Positions 1 to 12,275 of a DNA stretch of 64,000 nt are shown piece by piece (positions within the stretch are counted from its first letter, which is position 1; every line of letters starts with the position of its first letter). Under the pieces are notes generated by a model that was given only the letters and a program-made list of their open reading frames with translations, was not told the origin of the DNA and did no database searches. This DNA comes from Takakia lepidozioides (taxonomy: Eukaryota > Streptophyta > Takakiopsida > Takakiales > Takakiaceae): NCBI GenBank assembly GCA_030704615.1, contig CM060731.1, positions 87,090,756 to 87,154,755 of the forward strand. Reading direction: 5' to 3'. Position numbers and translations under genes: made by a program.

Positions 1-960
1 GAATTACCTGCAGGATGGATATGCGGCGCCGGATTTCGATCGATCCGGGATTTCACTTACCTGCTGGATGGAAATTCGGCGCCGGATTTCCATCCATCCG
101 GGATTCAACTTACCTGCTGGATGGAAATTCGGCGCCGAATTTCCATCCATCCGGGATTCGAATTACCTGCAGGATGGATATGCGGCGCCGGATTTCGATC
201 GATCCGGGATTTCACTTACCTGCTGGATGGAAATTCGGCGCCGGATTTCCATCCATCCGGGATTGCACTTACCTGCTGGGTGGAAATTCGGCGCCGAATT
301 TCCATCCGGGGGCTGGTCTCTGTCGGAGAGGTGCCGGCCTCTCCGCCGCTCTGTTGGATATTCGGTGCCGAATTTCCGTCCGGCGGTTGAAATATGACGG
401 CCAGGTGCCGACCTCTCCCCCCTCCCCAACCGCATTGGAATGGCCCCGGATTGAAATTCGGCGCCGTTTTCCCATCTGGGGAGGTTTTTATGTCGGCCAG
501 TTTTCAGTCTGACACCCCGACAAGACTTCCTTGGGGGGGCCCGGATGGAAATTCGGCGCCGAATCTCCATCCAAGGGATGCTCTCTGTCGAACACGTGCC
601 GACCTCTACGCCCGAGGCGACTTCATCCGGGCGTCCCCTGTTCGATATTCGGTGCCGAATTTCCGTCCGGGGGTTGAAATGTGACGGCCAAGTGTCGGCC
701 TCTCCCCCCTCCCCGACTGCATCCGAACCGCCCCGGATGGAAATTCGGCGCCGTTTTTCCATCTGGGGATGTTTTTATGCCGGCCAGTTTTCGGCCTGAC
801 CCCCCGACACGACTTCCTTTACCTGCTGGATGGAAATTCGGCGCCGAATCTCCATCCAGGGGATGTTCTCTGTCGCACACGCGCCGGCCTCTGCGCCCGA
901 GGCGACTTCATCCGGGCTTCCCCTGTTGGATATTGGGTGCCGAATTTCCATTCGGGGGTA
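1..960. repeat. Palindrome array, GGAAATTCGG half-site type (element A)
   Basis: Many copies of an inverted pair, GGAAATTCGG followed by a 2-bp centre (usually CG) and CCGAATTTCC, are separated by spacers such as ATCCATCCGGGATT and TTACCTGCTGGATGG. The right half has longer units that also contain degenerate sites. The same array stands in D (55540-57185), between two divergently transcribed genes. The long open frames here (repeated MEIRRRISI-like peptides) are translations of the repeat in every frame and are not genes. Confidence 0.9.
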
Positions 961-1255
961 GTAATGTGACGGCACGGTGCCGGCTTCTCCCCTTCAGCCG
1001 TCATCATCCGGACGGCCCCCCACTTTCTGACTGCATACCGTTGGCAGTTATTGCGCAAAGACCAGGGGCCGCATTCCGGAGACAAGGTTCATTAACACTC
1101 TGACTGTGGATTTTTGAGATAGTTGGCTCCCTGGATTTGGATCAGGCTTCGTCGCTCGGACAAATCGGCATCGCATTCATTCCCATCGCTGCATCCCCCT
1201 TCTACCAGGGAGCTTCCCCGCACTCCATCCTGGGAGTCTTGTGTGCACATCTCCC
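961..1255 (+). promoter_or_regulatory. Transposase 5' leader / promoter region of element A
   Basis: No coding signal. The stretch is almost identical to 57185-57464 of element D and lies between the palindrome array and the transposase start codon, so it is probably the promoter and 5' untranslated region. I see no defined core promoter motif. Confidence 0.4.
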
Positions 1256-3345
1256 ATGGCGGAAAACCCGAGCGCTACAGTGTACTGCCCTCCTCACGAG
1301 CATAGAGCTTCATTTCCGTGCAGAGGGGACACCTGCCGGGTGATGGAAAAATATCTGTGCGTTCGATACCACCTGAAAACCGGGGTCGGTTTTTTTGGAG
1401 GAGGAAAGGAAGGACTCTAACGGCCTTGTTGTCGACAGTATTGTTGTGCTCCACGATGATTTCGGCGATGGCAGGGAATGGCGAGTTCCACCATTGGACA
1501 GCGTCATATACGGGGCTGTTGGGGACTTCATTTGCCCGCCAAATGCACCTTCTATCCTGGCGCCTTCCACGAAACAATCCGCGAATCAGAGAGTGGCTAC
1601 CTCAAAGAGAGAAGTCCGTAACGAAGTAAATCCAGAGCCGAACCCATCCATGAAGACGAGCCAGAACCGGGTTGTTCACAACCTGTCCGACTCAGACGAG
1701 GTCATGGAAGTTCCGAGGTCGTCCTGGAGATCAGGCAAGTCCTCAATGGACGTCAGTGGAGGAGGGAGTCATATTCCCAGCACGAGCACCGCAGTTCGAT
1801 CTATTCTTGAAATTCTGCGAGGGCTTCACCTGGAGGGACACCGGTCGGAGCTGGCCGGGCTGGACTACAGCAAGTTCGCAATTAAATCGGTTACATGCCT
1901 TCCCGCCGACGTCGACGGTAATATCTTCTTTGAGTTCCCTCCTCGGGCGGACTACTCGAGGGCGTCCGGAATGTTGACAGATATGGATAGAAAACATGAC
2001 GGTCATCCTTGGTGCGTTACCAAAACCACCAGCATGAAGATGCTCGATGGTGTGCGGGTGCGCTACGTTGTTTGTGCGGGCGCGTTGCGGTGTTTCTCCC
2101 CAACTTGCTTTCACTTTAAATCCAGAGGTCACAGGAACGAGACCGATTGGACAGGCACAGCTCATCAACCATTTCGAGCTCAGGAGAAGGTTCCGAACTC
2201 CACATTTAAGTGTGCGCATTGCAAAGAACCACCACACTGCATGTCTGTTTGTAATGCCAAGCAGTTCTATGTGTTGCACCGTTTCCCTGACCTCACACCA
2301 GCTTGCATACACGTTTGTTCCCATTGTCACAAATTGGCGAGGGGGAACTCGCGGGAGGCTGCCCACGAAGCAGAGCAGCTCGTTCAGGAGGAGGTTAAGT
2401 TGAGATCGGGTGCCAAACCCAAACAGATACAGCTCCAAGCCGCCCATAAGATGGCATTGGCCAGAATTATGTCGGAAGACGGCTCCGATAGAGTTCCTCT
2501 CGACGAGAAGGAAATGGAGGCATTGCTGGAGTCGGTGTCCCACGTATGTTCACCGAATGTCCGAAACCACATTGTCTCATGCAAACAGAAAATTGGGCGT
2601 GGCTCGGATATGCACTCCATTCTGGAGGTGAAGCGACGATGTGGATATGACTACATTCATGGAAGTAGGTTTCCAGGACAATGGACTGAGGCAGATCGTT
2701 GTTTCGTATTCAAAATGTCCACGTGTGGACCTGGCAGCGGCGTCGAACTGGTTGACAGGATGACGAGTAGGAACTTGTCAAACAGTTTGGTCATGTTCGA
2801 CCATATCAAGTGAATTACAAATCACCAGTGGGTGACAATGGGTGCACATGTCTACGACACCCACTGCAGGATGCTAATGACAATTGCTATTTGTGAGATG
2901 AAAGGAGAGGACACACAATCAGAGATGCTTCTTTGGCAGGGAATAAACGAACAGATGGCCAAGGCGGGATTGCCCCCTCCGAATTTCCGTGGTTTCATGG
3001 CAGACAACGCACAAGCAAATTGGGCTGCCATCCGAAGGGTGTACGGGCAAGACCCCAATGTTCCCATGGAAGGCAAGGAGAGATCTTGTGGGTTCCATTT
3101 TCTGCAAAGCCTTTCGCAGTACACAACCAGGCTCGTGGCGCCAGATTTCAGAGAGGAGCACCGTTCCATGTGCCTTGCGTGGAAGCGCGCTCCTACCTTG
3201 GATGATGCAGAGACACAGTTTGCATGCATACGGGCTTGGTGGACATCGTCAGGTGTTGTAAAGAAATCAGACGAGGGAGCAATGGTCAGTTGGCTAGCAT
3301 GGTGGCATTATCGTTTCCTCCAGTTCGGCGACTATATGCGGGAGG
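1256..3345 (+). pseudogene. Mutator-like transposase, copy A (broken, lacks exon 2)
   Basis: Matches exon 1 of the intact transposase of element D, starting at the same ATG (MAENPSA...). Three lesions disable it. There is an extra A near 1377, in the stretch encoding HLKPGS, that shifts the frame. A CGA-to-TGA stop lies at about 2811, just after the first catalytic-region Asp (FDHIK). Exon 2 with the SWIM zinc finger is deleted: after the exon 1 donor (ATGCGGGAG/gtgagt) the sequence jumps at about 3355 to the element's 3' terminal repeats. The WRKY-GCM1-type finger (DGHPW, then Cys pairs and HxH) and the MADN aspartate with the downstream CxxH are still recognisable. Non-autonomous. Confidence 0.9.
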
Positions 3346-3799
3346 TGAGTTGCACGTTTGAACATGCTAAGTCCGAACTGGCTAAGTCCGAACATGCACT
3401 GGAAAAATGGCGCCGAATTACCTGTCATGAGGGGACCTATAGCCGCGGAATTCGTTCCCATTTTTCGCCAGAGAGACCTATTACCGCGAAATACGTCGCC
3501 GTTTTTCAGGTTACGGACCCTATTACCGCGAAATTCGGCGCCATATTTGCACATGTCGCTGGGAATTGGCATGAGCGGAAGACGAAATATCATGAGCACA
3601 ACTGTCAAAAGTGCAATTTTCCCTTCAAGGGGCCGATTAATATATTTGTTTTTCCTGACACATTGCATTAAATTATTGTTTTTTATTGTTTTTTATTTTC
3701 GAAATTTGTACTTCTGCTCATGAAAACCGATTGTGTTACTACTCTGCTCATGCCGCTCATGCCGCTCATGCCGCTCATGCTCATGAAATAGCAAACCTC
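3346..3799. repeat. 3' subterminal region and right terminus of element A
   Basis: Holds short repeats of the form ggaaaaATGGCGCCGAAttnc with CTAAGTCCgAACATGCACTGG, then an AT-rich stretch. It ends in three GCCGCTCAT repeats and the end GCTCATGAAATAGCAAACC. It matches 61400-61825 in element D almost base for base. Confidence 0.75.
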
Positions 3800-5612
3800 A
3801 TTCATAACCTTCCGGATGCGAAAGGGTCCCGCATATAGAGGTACGAACTTCGGACTCACTTCCGGAAGTAGTCGGAAATTCTTGATGTTCAACCAGACCT
3901 CCGTGCCTCCCTCAAACTTAACTTCCCTCCACTTCCGATTTGTCTGCCGTTCATACCATTTCCTAGCTGACAATGTTGTACTTTGCGAGCTTCAATAAAC
4001 GCTCACGTTCTTCCAGCACCGCTGCTGTTGCCGGTTCCTCAACGTCTTGGGCGGCCCAACTTGTCGGCACCAGAGGTGCTTTTCCATAGACCAATACGAA
4101 AGGGGAAACTCCCGTTGCGGAGTGTTTTGTATTATTATAACAGAACTTTGCCGCATCCAAGTGCTCCACCCAGTCCAATTGGTCTGCCGACACGTAATTC
4201 CACAACATCTGTTTCACTACGGAATTCACCCTTTCCGTTTGGCCGTCCGTCGTAGGTCGGAAGGCGGTCCTCATCTTGAGCCTTGTCCCCATTTTCTTCC
4301 AAAGTGCCCTCCAAAATTTACTTGTAAACTTTGGATCGCAGTCTGAGACAATATCTTTCGGGAGTCCATGATGCTTGAAGACATGGGCGAAGTAAAGTCG
4401 TCCCGTCTCCTGCGCCGTTGCCGTCTCTTTGGTGGGAATGAAATGGCCCATTTTACTGAACCTATCCACCACCACCATGATTGCATCGAATCCTTTTGAC
4501 AGCGGCATAGCAGTCATGAAATCCATCGAGACACTTTCCCAAGACCCCTCTGGAATCGGTAAAGGTTGTAACAGCCCCGCTTGCTTTTTGTACTCGCTCC
4601 GGTTTTTTGGCATGTGGTGCATGTCTTGACATACTCCTCGGCCTCCTCCCTCAGTTTGGGCCAGAAATACTCTTTCTTCAAGAGTGCCGCGGTGCGCTTG
4701 GCTTCGTCGTGGCCCGCAAGCGGGCCATCGTGGCATTCTCTCAGGAGACTATCTCTGATCCCTCCCTTCGGCACGTAGAGGCGCTTTTGCTTGTACCAGA
4801 GCAGTCCATTGTACAAGTGGAACTACGATTTAACCCCCATCCTCAAGTCCCGCATCACGGACTTCGCCATTTCATCCTTCCGGTAAGCCTTCCGGATCTT
4901 CCTTTGGAGTGTCGTCTCGCCTCTGTACACCAACATGAGCTGCTGCTTTCTACTTAAAGCATCGGCCACCACATTGTCCTGTCCCGGTTCGTACTGGATA
5001 TCCATGTCGAACACCGCCAAAGTGTCTTGCCACCTAAGTTGTTTTGGGGACAACTTAGGCTGCGTGGCACAATACTTCACCGTGACATTGTCCGTGAACA
5101 CCTTTACCGGGTTGGAACCAACATAGTGGCGCCAAAGCTCAAGGCAATGCACCACCGCCTTCATTTCTTTCTCGTGCGTAGGCCACCTTCGTTCCACTTC
5201 ATTGAGTTTCTTACTTTCGTAAGCTACTGGACGTCCATCTTGCATGAGCACACCCCCTATTGCGAAGTCCGACGCATCCGTATGAATCTCAAATGGACGG
5301 TCGAACTCCAGGATTTCGAGGACTGGGGCTTCCGCCATCCGTTGCTTCAACTCGGCGAAAGCTTGGCCACAAAAGGCGTTCCATACCCAGACTTTGGATT
5401 TACACAGAAGGTCTGACAGCGGCCCCGCGATCTTGGCGAAATTTCTCACATACTTTCGGTAATAGGAGGCGAGTCCTAGGAATGATCGCACTCCCGGGAC
5501 CGAAGTCGGAGGCTCCCAATCCAAGATCGCCCTCACCTTTCTGTCATCCATTTTGATCCCATCCTGTGTAATCACATGCCCCATGAACTCCACTTTTGTG
5601 ACCCCAAATTTG
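3800..5612 (-). pseudogene. Ty3/gypsy pol fragment (RT end, RNase H, integrase), interrupted by elements A and B
   Basis: On the minus strand, from 5612 downwards, there is the C-terminal part of a reverse transcriptase (MEFMGHVI, then FLGLASYYRKYVRNF). RNase H follows (HTDASDFAIGGVL, FTDN, QDNVVADALSR). Then comes an integrase HHCC zinc finger (HDGPLAGH...CTTCQ) and a DDE core (SMDFMTAMPL, SDCDPKF, GQTERVNS). A C-terminal segment stops at about 3800 within RKVMNEV. A frameshift separates RNase H from the integrase finger near 4825 and another lies near 4620. The left end is cut by element A and the right end by element B, so this is old host-TE sequence that received two insertions. Confidence 0.9.
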
Positions 5613-5720
5613 GAGGTTTACTATTTCATGAGCAGAAACCATGAGTCATGAGCCATGAGCCGCATGAGCGGTGAGCCGAAGTCTAAGACACACGGATTTC
5701 ATGAGCGGACTCCTCCAAAT
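5613..5720. repeat. Left terminal region of element B with CATGAGC repeats
   Basis: GAGGTTTACTATTTCATGAG is followed by repeated CATGAGC or CATGAGY heptamers with short spacers. This matches the left end of element C (17645-17760). The bases CCAAATTTG (5604-5612) just outside would be the 9-bp target duplication, but the partner copy is not in the window. Confidence 0.75.
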
Positions 5721-6290
5721 ATGAAAATGATACCACGGCAAAAGGACGTCGCATACTGGCCTGTATAGAGTATTCCGTGGTTTTACATGCCTTAACATTG
5801 GAATGAAGCTGACCATTTTGCCGCGATTGAACCAATAGAGTCTGCACCAATAGAGTCTGCAGTACTTCACAATTCTGTCATCTTCGGGTATTCGGCGGGA
5901 AAGGTTTGCGACTCAACTGGGAAATGCGGTGCCGCATTAGGGTTCGCACGTGCGAAATTTCTGGGCGGTTTGGTGTTGGCGAAGGCCGCATCTACCAATA
6001 CCTACGACGTTACTTGGAAATGCGGCGCCGCATTTCCTTGCTGGGGGTCGAATGAGGAAAGCAAAGTTTGGGAGAGCAGAAAAACAAGAACCCTCCAACA
6101 CACAAAAATACATGCACGTGGAAACACAAGTGAATGACATAGTATTATCTTAGTTTGAGCAAAACAGATTACTGGTAGGCAAGACATAAGTCGGACCTTT
6201 CTGTGGCCAGAGTCAGAGCTACTTGCAGCAGTACAGTTCTACTATCCGAAAAGGATGGGCGTACCATTGTGTTGGGACCGCAAGCCAAGC
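5721..6290. other. Transposase 3' flank of element B, non-coding
   Basis: No gene seen. The stretch is conserved with 17930-18490 of element C. It includes an isolated palindrome of the GGAAATGCGG type near 6018-6039 and a small inverted repeat CGCACGTGCG near 5945. Confidence 0.6.
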
Positions 6291-9200
6291 TCACTGGTCC
6301 CCTGGATCCATATTCAGAAGAGTGTGCACCTCTTGGGGGCTCAACCCTGGTGCATGTATGAAGTGATGAGTTGTGGAATTACACCGGAGTCTCTTTAGGT
6401 ACACGTAGTAGAGATGTTTGCAAGGGCATTATGATGCCCCCTTGTTCGCCATGATCTGGAAATCGGTGCAATTGCAGGTGGGTAATTCTGAAATGGTGAT
6501 GGTGTACACCTCATTGTGAACAGCTGAGCCTGCCGTGGCCATCTGATACACACGCCCGAAGCCTGGTGGGGGCACTTCTGTCGAGCTCTGGATTGTACAG
6601 TTCATCCGAAGTGCATTCCCCATCCTTGTCTCGTTCACTTTTGAGGGAGGTCGCCGCCTCTTCGGTTTCCCCCAACGGTGTGTAGGATGCTTAGAGCTGT
6701 TGTGTCCCATTGTTCTTGCTCTCACAGGGGTCGGTGCTGGAGGCTGCGGAGGCGGAAATGGTTGTCTGGGGACGTCAGTGCGCTGCACCATCCAAAATCC
6801 TGTGGCGGTAAGGGCGTCGGCCTCAACCTGACTCAGATCGCAGCCTGGTTCCACCGGCCACACCGGGGGAGCCTCTGGCATTGTTTGTATGCCGTACTTG
6901 GGCTTTCCATACACGCAAGTCATAATGTCGTGCCTGCAAAACCAGAACTGGGTGGTTGTCGCCTCCGCAAACTTTGCATGGACAAATCTTCTTGTAAAAG
7001 TAGGAGCAGGGACAACCCCATCTGGATTCCTCCTTATCATCTCTAAACAACGTTGCCGTGTATCCACTCGAATTGCGGAACACCTGCCTCGAAACGACGG
7101 CTTTGTGCAAGCAATTCTCCACTGTGACGCAGACACAGTCGTCTCCACAATGGCTTGGCCATACTGCATAACAGCGGGTGGAATCTGGGGCAAGCGAGCG
7201 GTGGGAATTTCTCGCACGGAATCCCCGCTTGAAGGCGATGGCGATCTGGAATTTCTTGGGCTTCCACTACTGGAAGACACATTGTGCGGCAACATGACGG
7301 GACCTCAAGGTGCTGTCCGAATGTTCCTGTTGGATCTCCAAGAATCCTCTTCACACCCGGGCGCCTCACAGGGCGAGTACGGACGTCCCCTCTAGGTGTT
7401 CACCTCTGCGGTGCAGAGGCATCATTTTGATCTTCTCTCGCAATGTTGTCGCCCATTTAAGTGGATTCTTCGACCTCGAAGCTGTTCGTACCAACAATTC
7501 CTCCCTGTCCGGCCCATAGCTCCATTGTTTCCCGCTCAAGAACTTGTAGTACGTGGCTTGCTGCATGATTGCTCTGTCGATGTCCTCCGTTGTGGCCATC
7601 ACTACGTCCACCAGATGTGCGGCAGAAGACGCTCGCCAGGAGGAGTGCACTGATTTTGCCATATTCGTGTTCGGCATGTCCGTGTCGGAATCCAAGCACC
7701 GCTCCTACAAAGACACAAACAATGGTGAGGGACCAATGGAAAGGTCCGTAATAGAAAGACAATTGCACGAAAATGACAGCATCATACCTCCCGCATGTAC
7801 TGTCCAAACTGTCGATACCGGAAATGCCACCACCCCCAACCAGCTGTGCAAGGCTCCCAGATTGGTTGTCTCCACTGCACCTGACGTGTTCCACCAAGCC
7901 TTGATGATAGCAAACTTAACCTCCGCGTCATCAAATGTGGGTGTATCGGTGTTCAGCCTGGAATGAGTTAGCAACAAATTTGGTAGTGTAGTGAGATAGA
8001 CTCTGCATCCAATGGAATCCACAGGATCTCTCTTTCTCCTCCATTGGAACATTGGGGTCCTCACCGTACACATGCCGCACCGCTGCCCAGTTGGCCTGAG
8101 CGTTGTCTGCCATGAATCCCCTGAAATTGGGCTCTGCCAATCCCTTGCCATCTGCTCGTTTATGCCCTCCCACAGATGCATCTCCGACTGTGTGTCCTCC
8201 CCTTTCATCTCGCAGATTGCAATCGTCATGAGCCTCTTGGAGTGATAGTCATAAACATGCGCACCCATAGTCACCCACTGATGGTTTGTAATTTGCTTGA
8301 TGTGATCGAACATCACCCAAGCATTTGACAAGTTTCCAGTTGTCATGCGAGTGACCAAGTCGACTCCACTCCCAGGCCCACACGTCGACATTTTAAAAAT
8401 GTAACAACGATCGGATTTGCTGCCTTGCCCTGGAAACCTGCTACCTTGGATGTAGTCATATCCAGTCATTCGTTTCACCTCCAGGAGTGAGTGCATGTCC
8501 GATCCCCGGCCGAACTCCTGCTTGCAAGATACGATGTGATTCCGCACATTCGGACTACAAACGTGCGAGACAGACTCCAACAGGTCAAGCATCTCCTCTT
8601 CGTTCAAGGGCACTCGGTCTGAACCATCTTCAGACATGATTTTGCCAAGAGCAATCTTGTGGGCTGCCTTCAGCTGAATCTGCTTTGGTCTGGCTCCGGG
8701 GCTCAATTTCACCTCCTCTTTTATGATGTCGTGTGCTTCATGCACAGCCTCACGCATGTTGCCTCTCGCCAAGGGGTGGCAGTGGACCCCAACGTGTATG
8801 CAAGCTCTAGTCAAGTCCGGGAGCAAATGGATTACGTAATATTGCTTGGCTCTGCACATGGACATGCACATCGGTGGTTCTTTGCAATGTGCGCACTTGA
8901 AAGTACCCACAGGAGCTTGGCTGGAGACAATGAATGGATGATGCATTGTGCCAGTCCAATCCGTCTCGTTTCTCCGCCCTCGTTTAGAGAGAAAGTGGAA
9001 GGAGGCGGGATTGAGGCACCTCAGCTTCCCCGCACAGAGGACGTATTGTACACGAACACCATCAGCAATTTTTGTGCTACTGGTCTTCATCACACATCAG
9101 GGGTGTCCGTCATGCTTTTGATCCATGTTTGTTAACATCCCTGAGGCTTTGTTTGACGAAGTAACAGGTGGAAACTCGAAGATGACATTGCCATCAAATT

Positions 9201-9855
9201 TGGGAGGCAGATACGTTACCTTCCTGACTGGAAATTTGGCATAGTCAAGAGCAGCCAGCTCGGAGCGAGAACCATCGAGGTGATGTTGCCATAGGAGCTG
9301 CACAATGGACCGGGTTGGAGTTATGCTCGAGGGTACATGCGTAGCACCTGCAGAGACGTCCATGTCGGATTTGAACGACCGTGTGGAGGACATGGGGACC
9401 TCAATGCACTCATCTTCCTCGTCGGAAATGTCGAATACGTCCACACGAGAGGCTATGGAGGGTCTTGATGGTCCAGGTCGGGAATGATTATTGTTGCATA
9501 CCTCTCTGTTGGCAGTGGCCGCCTGTCGATTTCCCGACTCCTTTGTGGATGGTGTGGGCAGCGACTGATTTGGAAAGGGAACGGGCATTCCCACAACTCT
9601 GTACAGGATGGTGTCTGATGGGGGTACGTGCCATTCGATTCCACAACCTCCGTCGTTACCTAGCACGATAATGGTCTCGTCAACCTGTCCAGGAACATCC
9701 TTCCTTTCTTCTTCCAAATAATCTGTGCCCGGTTTGAGCTTGAATTTGGAACAAAGATAAGTTTCAGTCACTCTGCAAAGTCCTCCCTCGTTTGGGATCC
9801 AGGCTCTCCCAAGTTGCGGAGGACAGCAAACTATAGCGTAGGAATTCGGAGCCAT
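6291..9855 (-). pseudogene. Mutator-like transposase, copy B (broken)
   Basis: Full-length homologue of the D transposase, two exons on the minus strand with start MAPNSYAIVCC at 9855. It keeps the N-terminal region (TETYLCSKFKLKPG), the WRKY-GCM1-type finger, the DDE-like core (FDHIKQI, MADNAQANW, SCGFH) and most of exon 2 (MDSDTDMPNTNM...). Lesions: TGG-to-TGA in the DGHPW motif at about 9095, frameshifts around 8160 and 7930, a frameshift near 7060, and a TAC-to-TAA stop inside the C-terminal SWIM finger at about 6430. The intron lies between about 7790 and 7700. Cannot encode an active enzyme. Confidence 0.88.
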
Positions 9856-10230
9856 CGAAGACCGCACGAAGTTGCCAAGTGCGAGGTTCAGTATAGCGAC
9901 AGACCAAGGCTCACATGCACCATGTAAGTGGATCTGTGGAGTCCATCGACAATTGGAAGTCGCACATTGAAGTGGAAAGTATTGTTTCAAGCTACATGCA
10001 TGAAGGTGGGAGGTGTGATTCCATATCCAGTAAGTATGACAATGATGGCCGATTCGACGACGAAATAACATCTCCTGACAGTTTCTCCTGAGGGTGGGTC
10101 AACCAGTATTCGCGGTGCAGACATAAACGTTCGCACTGCCAAGTGCCAGGACTGTTAGTTAAAACGGTTAGACAACCAAGTTGTGCTCATTAAGACAGGC
10201 CGCAATTGTGTTGTTTCGGAACAATGAACC
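9856..10230. promoter_or_regulatory. Upstream region of transposase B
   Basis: Conserved with 22091-22480 of element C and without a supported gene of its own. It lies between the transposase start and the palindrome array, so it is probably the promoter or 5' untranslated region. Open frames continue upstream of the chosen ATG, so an upstream exon cannot be excluded. Confidence 0.4.
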
Positions 10231-11975
10231 CATTGCACATGGCTGAATGGGAATGCGGTCCCGCATCTCAGTTCGACATCATCCTCTCGTTGATTGTTAT
10301 CGGAAATGCGGCACCGCATTTCCGTCAATAGGGAAACCAAAATACTGGTGCAACGGAAATGCGGTACCACATTTCAGTCCATTGTAAAAGCAGGCCCTTG
10401 GTGGAACAAAAATGCGGTATCGCATTTAGGTCCAACGGGACTAGGAACACACGGTAGAAAATAATTGCGACAGCGCATTTTCATCGACTAGAACACTTTG
10501 GATAGGCAGGAACGGAAATGACGTGCCGAATTTCCGTCCGGTCTATTTCAATGGAATCCAGTGGACGGAAATGAGGTTCCGCATTTCCATCCGGTGTGCT
10601 ACTTTCGATTGCTGTTGGACGGAAATACGGCGCCGCATTTCCGTTTTGCATCTTAGTCATGCACCAGTGCGACGGAAATGCGGCACCGCAATACCGTCCG
10701 GGGGAGACCTTCATACTATCCAGAACGGAAATGCGGTACCGCATTTCCGTTCTGACTAAAAATCGTGAACCACCAGAACTGAAATGCGGCACTGCATTTC
10801 CGTCCGAGTCGCACCTTGCGACATTCCAGAACGGAAATGCGGCACCGCATTTCCATTTTGTATCTGTGGCATGGAGTTGTGGGACGGAAATGCGGCACCG
10901 CATTTCCATCCGGGGGAGACCTTCATACTCTCCAGAACGGAAATGCGGTACCGCATTTCCGTTCTGACTGAAAATCGTGAACCACCGGAACTGAAATGCG
11001 GCACTGCATTTCCGTCCAAGTCGCACCTTCCGACATTCCAAAACGGAAATGCGGCGCCGCATTTCCGTTTTGTATCTGAGGCATGGAGCTGTGGGACGGA
11101 AATGCGGCACCGCATTTCCGTCTGGGTGAGACCTTTATACTCTCCCGAACGGAAATGCGGCACGGCATTTCCGTTCAACAACTAAGGTATGTGAAGGTGG
11201 AATGGAATTGCGGTACCGCATTTCCGTTCAGATTGAAAATCATGAACCATGGGAACTGAAATGCGGCACCGCATTTCCGTCCGAGTCGCACCTTCCGACA
11301 TTCCAGAACGGAAATGCGGCGCCGCATTTCCGTTTTGTATCTGAGGCATGGAGTTTGTGGACGGAAATGCGGCACGACATTTCCGTTCAACAACTAAGGT
11401 ATGTGAAGGTGGAACGGAATTGCGGTACCGCATTTCCATGCAGATTGAAAATCATGAACCACGGGAACTGAAATGCGGCACCGCATTTCCGTCCGAGTCG
11501 CACCTTCCAACATTCCGGAACGGAAATGCGGCGCCGCATTTCCGTTTTGTATCTGTGGCATGGAGCTATGGGACGGAAATGCGGTGCCGCATTTCCGTCC
11601 GGGGGAGACCTTCATACTCTCCAGAACGGAAATGCGGTACCGCATTTCCGTTTTGACTAAAAATCGTGAACCACCGGAACTGAAATGCGGCACCGCATTT
11701 TCGTCCGAGTCGCACCTTTCGACATTCCAGAACGGAAATGCGGCGCCGCATTTCCCTTTTGTATCTCAGGCTTGGAGCTGTGGGACGGAAATGCGGCACC
11801 GCATTTGCGTTCAACAACTAAGGTATGTGAAGGTGGAACGGAAATGCGGTGCCGCATTTTCGTCCAACAAGTACGGTATGTGTAGCTTCGGGATGGTACT
11901 TAACGGAAACGTGGCGCTGCATTTGCATTTTCACTCTAACTCATCAGACACTGGGACGGAAATGCCATGATATGT
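10231..11975. repeat. Palindrome array 1, GGAAATGCGG half-site type (element B)
   Basis: Several dozen inverted pairs: GGAAATGCGG, a 2-bp centre (CA, TG, TA or CG), then CCGCATTTCC, spaced by about 20-40 bp. Spacers recur in a higher-order pattern (for example GTCGCACCTTCCGACATTCCAGAA, CATGGAGCTGTGGGA, AAAATCGTGAACCACCGGAACT), so the array grew partly by duplication of blocks of about 200-320 bp. It fills the intergenic space between the divergently transcribed transposase (left) and methyltransferase gene (right). Confidence 0.95.
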
Positions 11976-12275
11976 GAACACGTGGACTAACGGAATATCG
12001 GCACATGTTTGCACTCTATCTGACTGAAGTGGCAGGAGGCGGCGCGGCCTGACCGTTGGTTAATAATGTTTGTTTTTCGGACGGCAGACGTACCCTTGAC
12101 GATTCGAATTTCGTAATGACGCATAGTCCACGAGGAGACACTTTCGTCCAAGCCTTTCGAACCCAAGTGGTGCATCACCGCCGTTTCATCTTCTTTTGTT
12201 GTGTCTACTCAGTCACCCCTCTCGCGCCCTTTTGATCTGCACTCTTCGCCCCTTTTCCCTGTCTATGTGCTTCTT
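11976..12275 (+). promoter_or_regulatory. 5' region of the ParB-like/methyltransferase gene, element B
   Basis: Conserved with 23450-23737 in element C. No gene seen apart from the probable leader of the next gene. Confidence 0.35.

Larger units (their letters stand above)
1..3799 (+). mobile_element. Element A: right part of a giant Mutator-like transposon
   Basis: The window opens inside this element. It contains a GGAAATTCGG-type palindrome array, a broken transposase copy and a right terminus. That terminus (about 3720-3799) carries GCTCATG repeats and the core GCTCATGAAATAGCAAACCTC-like end seen again at the right end of element D. Sequence from about 960 to 3345 and from 3370 to 3799 is nearly identical by eye to 57180-59560 and 61400-61825 of D, so A and D are one subfamily. 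The nine bases after the end, ATTCATAAC (3800-3808), would be one target-site duplication copy; the other lies outside the window. A is inserted in a gypsy pol gene. Confidence 0.8.

Noticed and set aside
15-960. Long overlapping open frames with MEIRRRISI / GNSAPNFHP-like repeated peptides
   Set aside because: They arise because the palindrome repeats have no stops in several frames on both strands. The same happens in every array (10231-11975, 22481-23450, 29060-29835, 43360-44460, 55541-57185), so they are not genes.
10231-11975. CRISPR array
   Set aside because: Repeats are palindromic with variable centre and spacers that themselves recur. Unit lengths are irregular and the context is eukaryotic transposons without cas genes.
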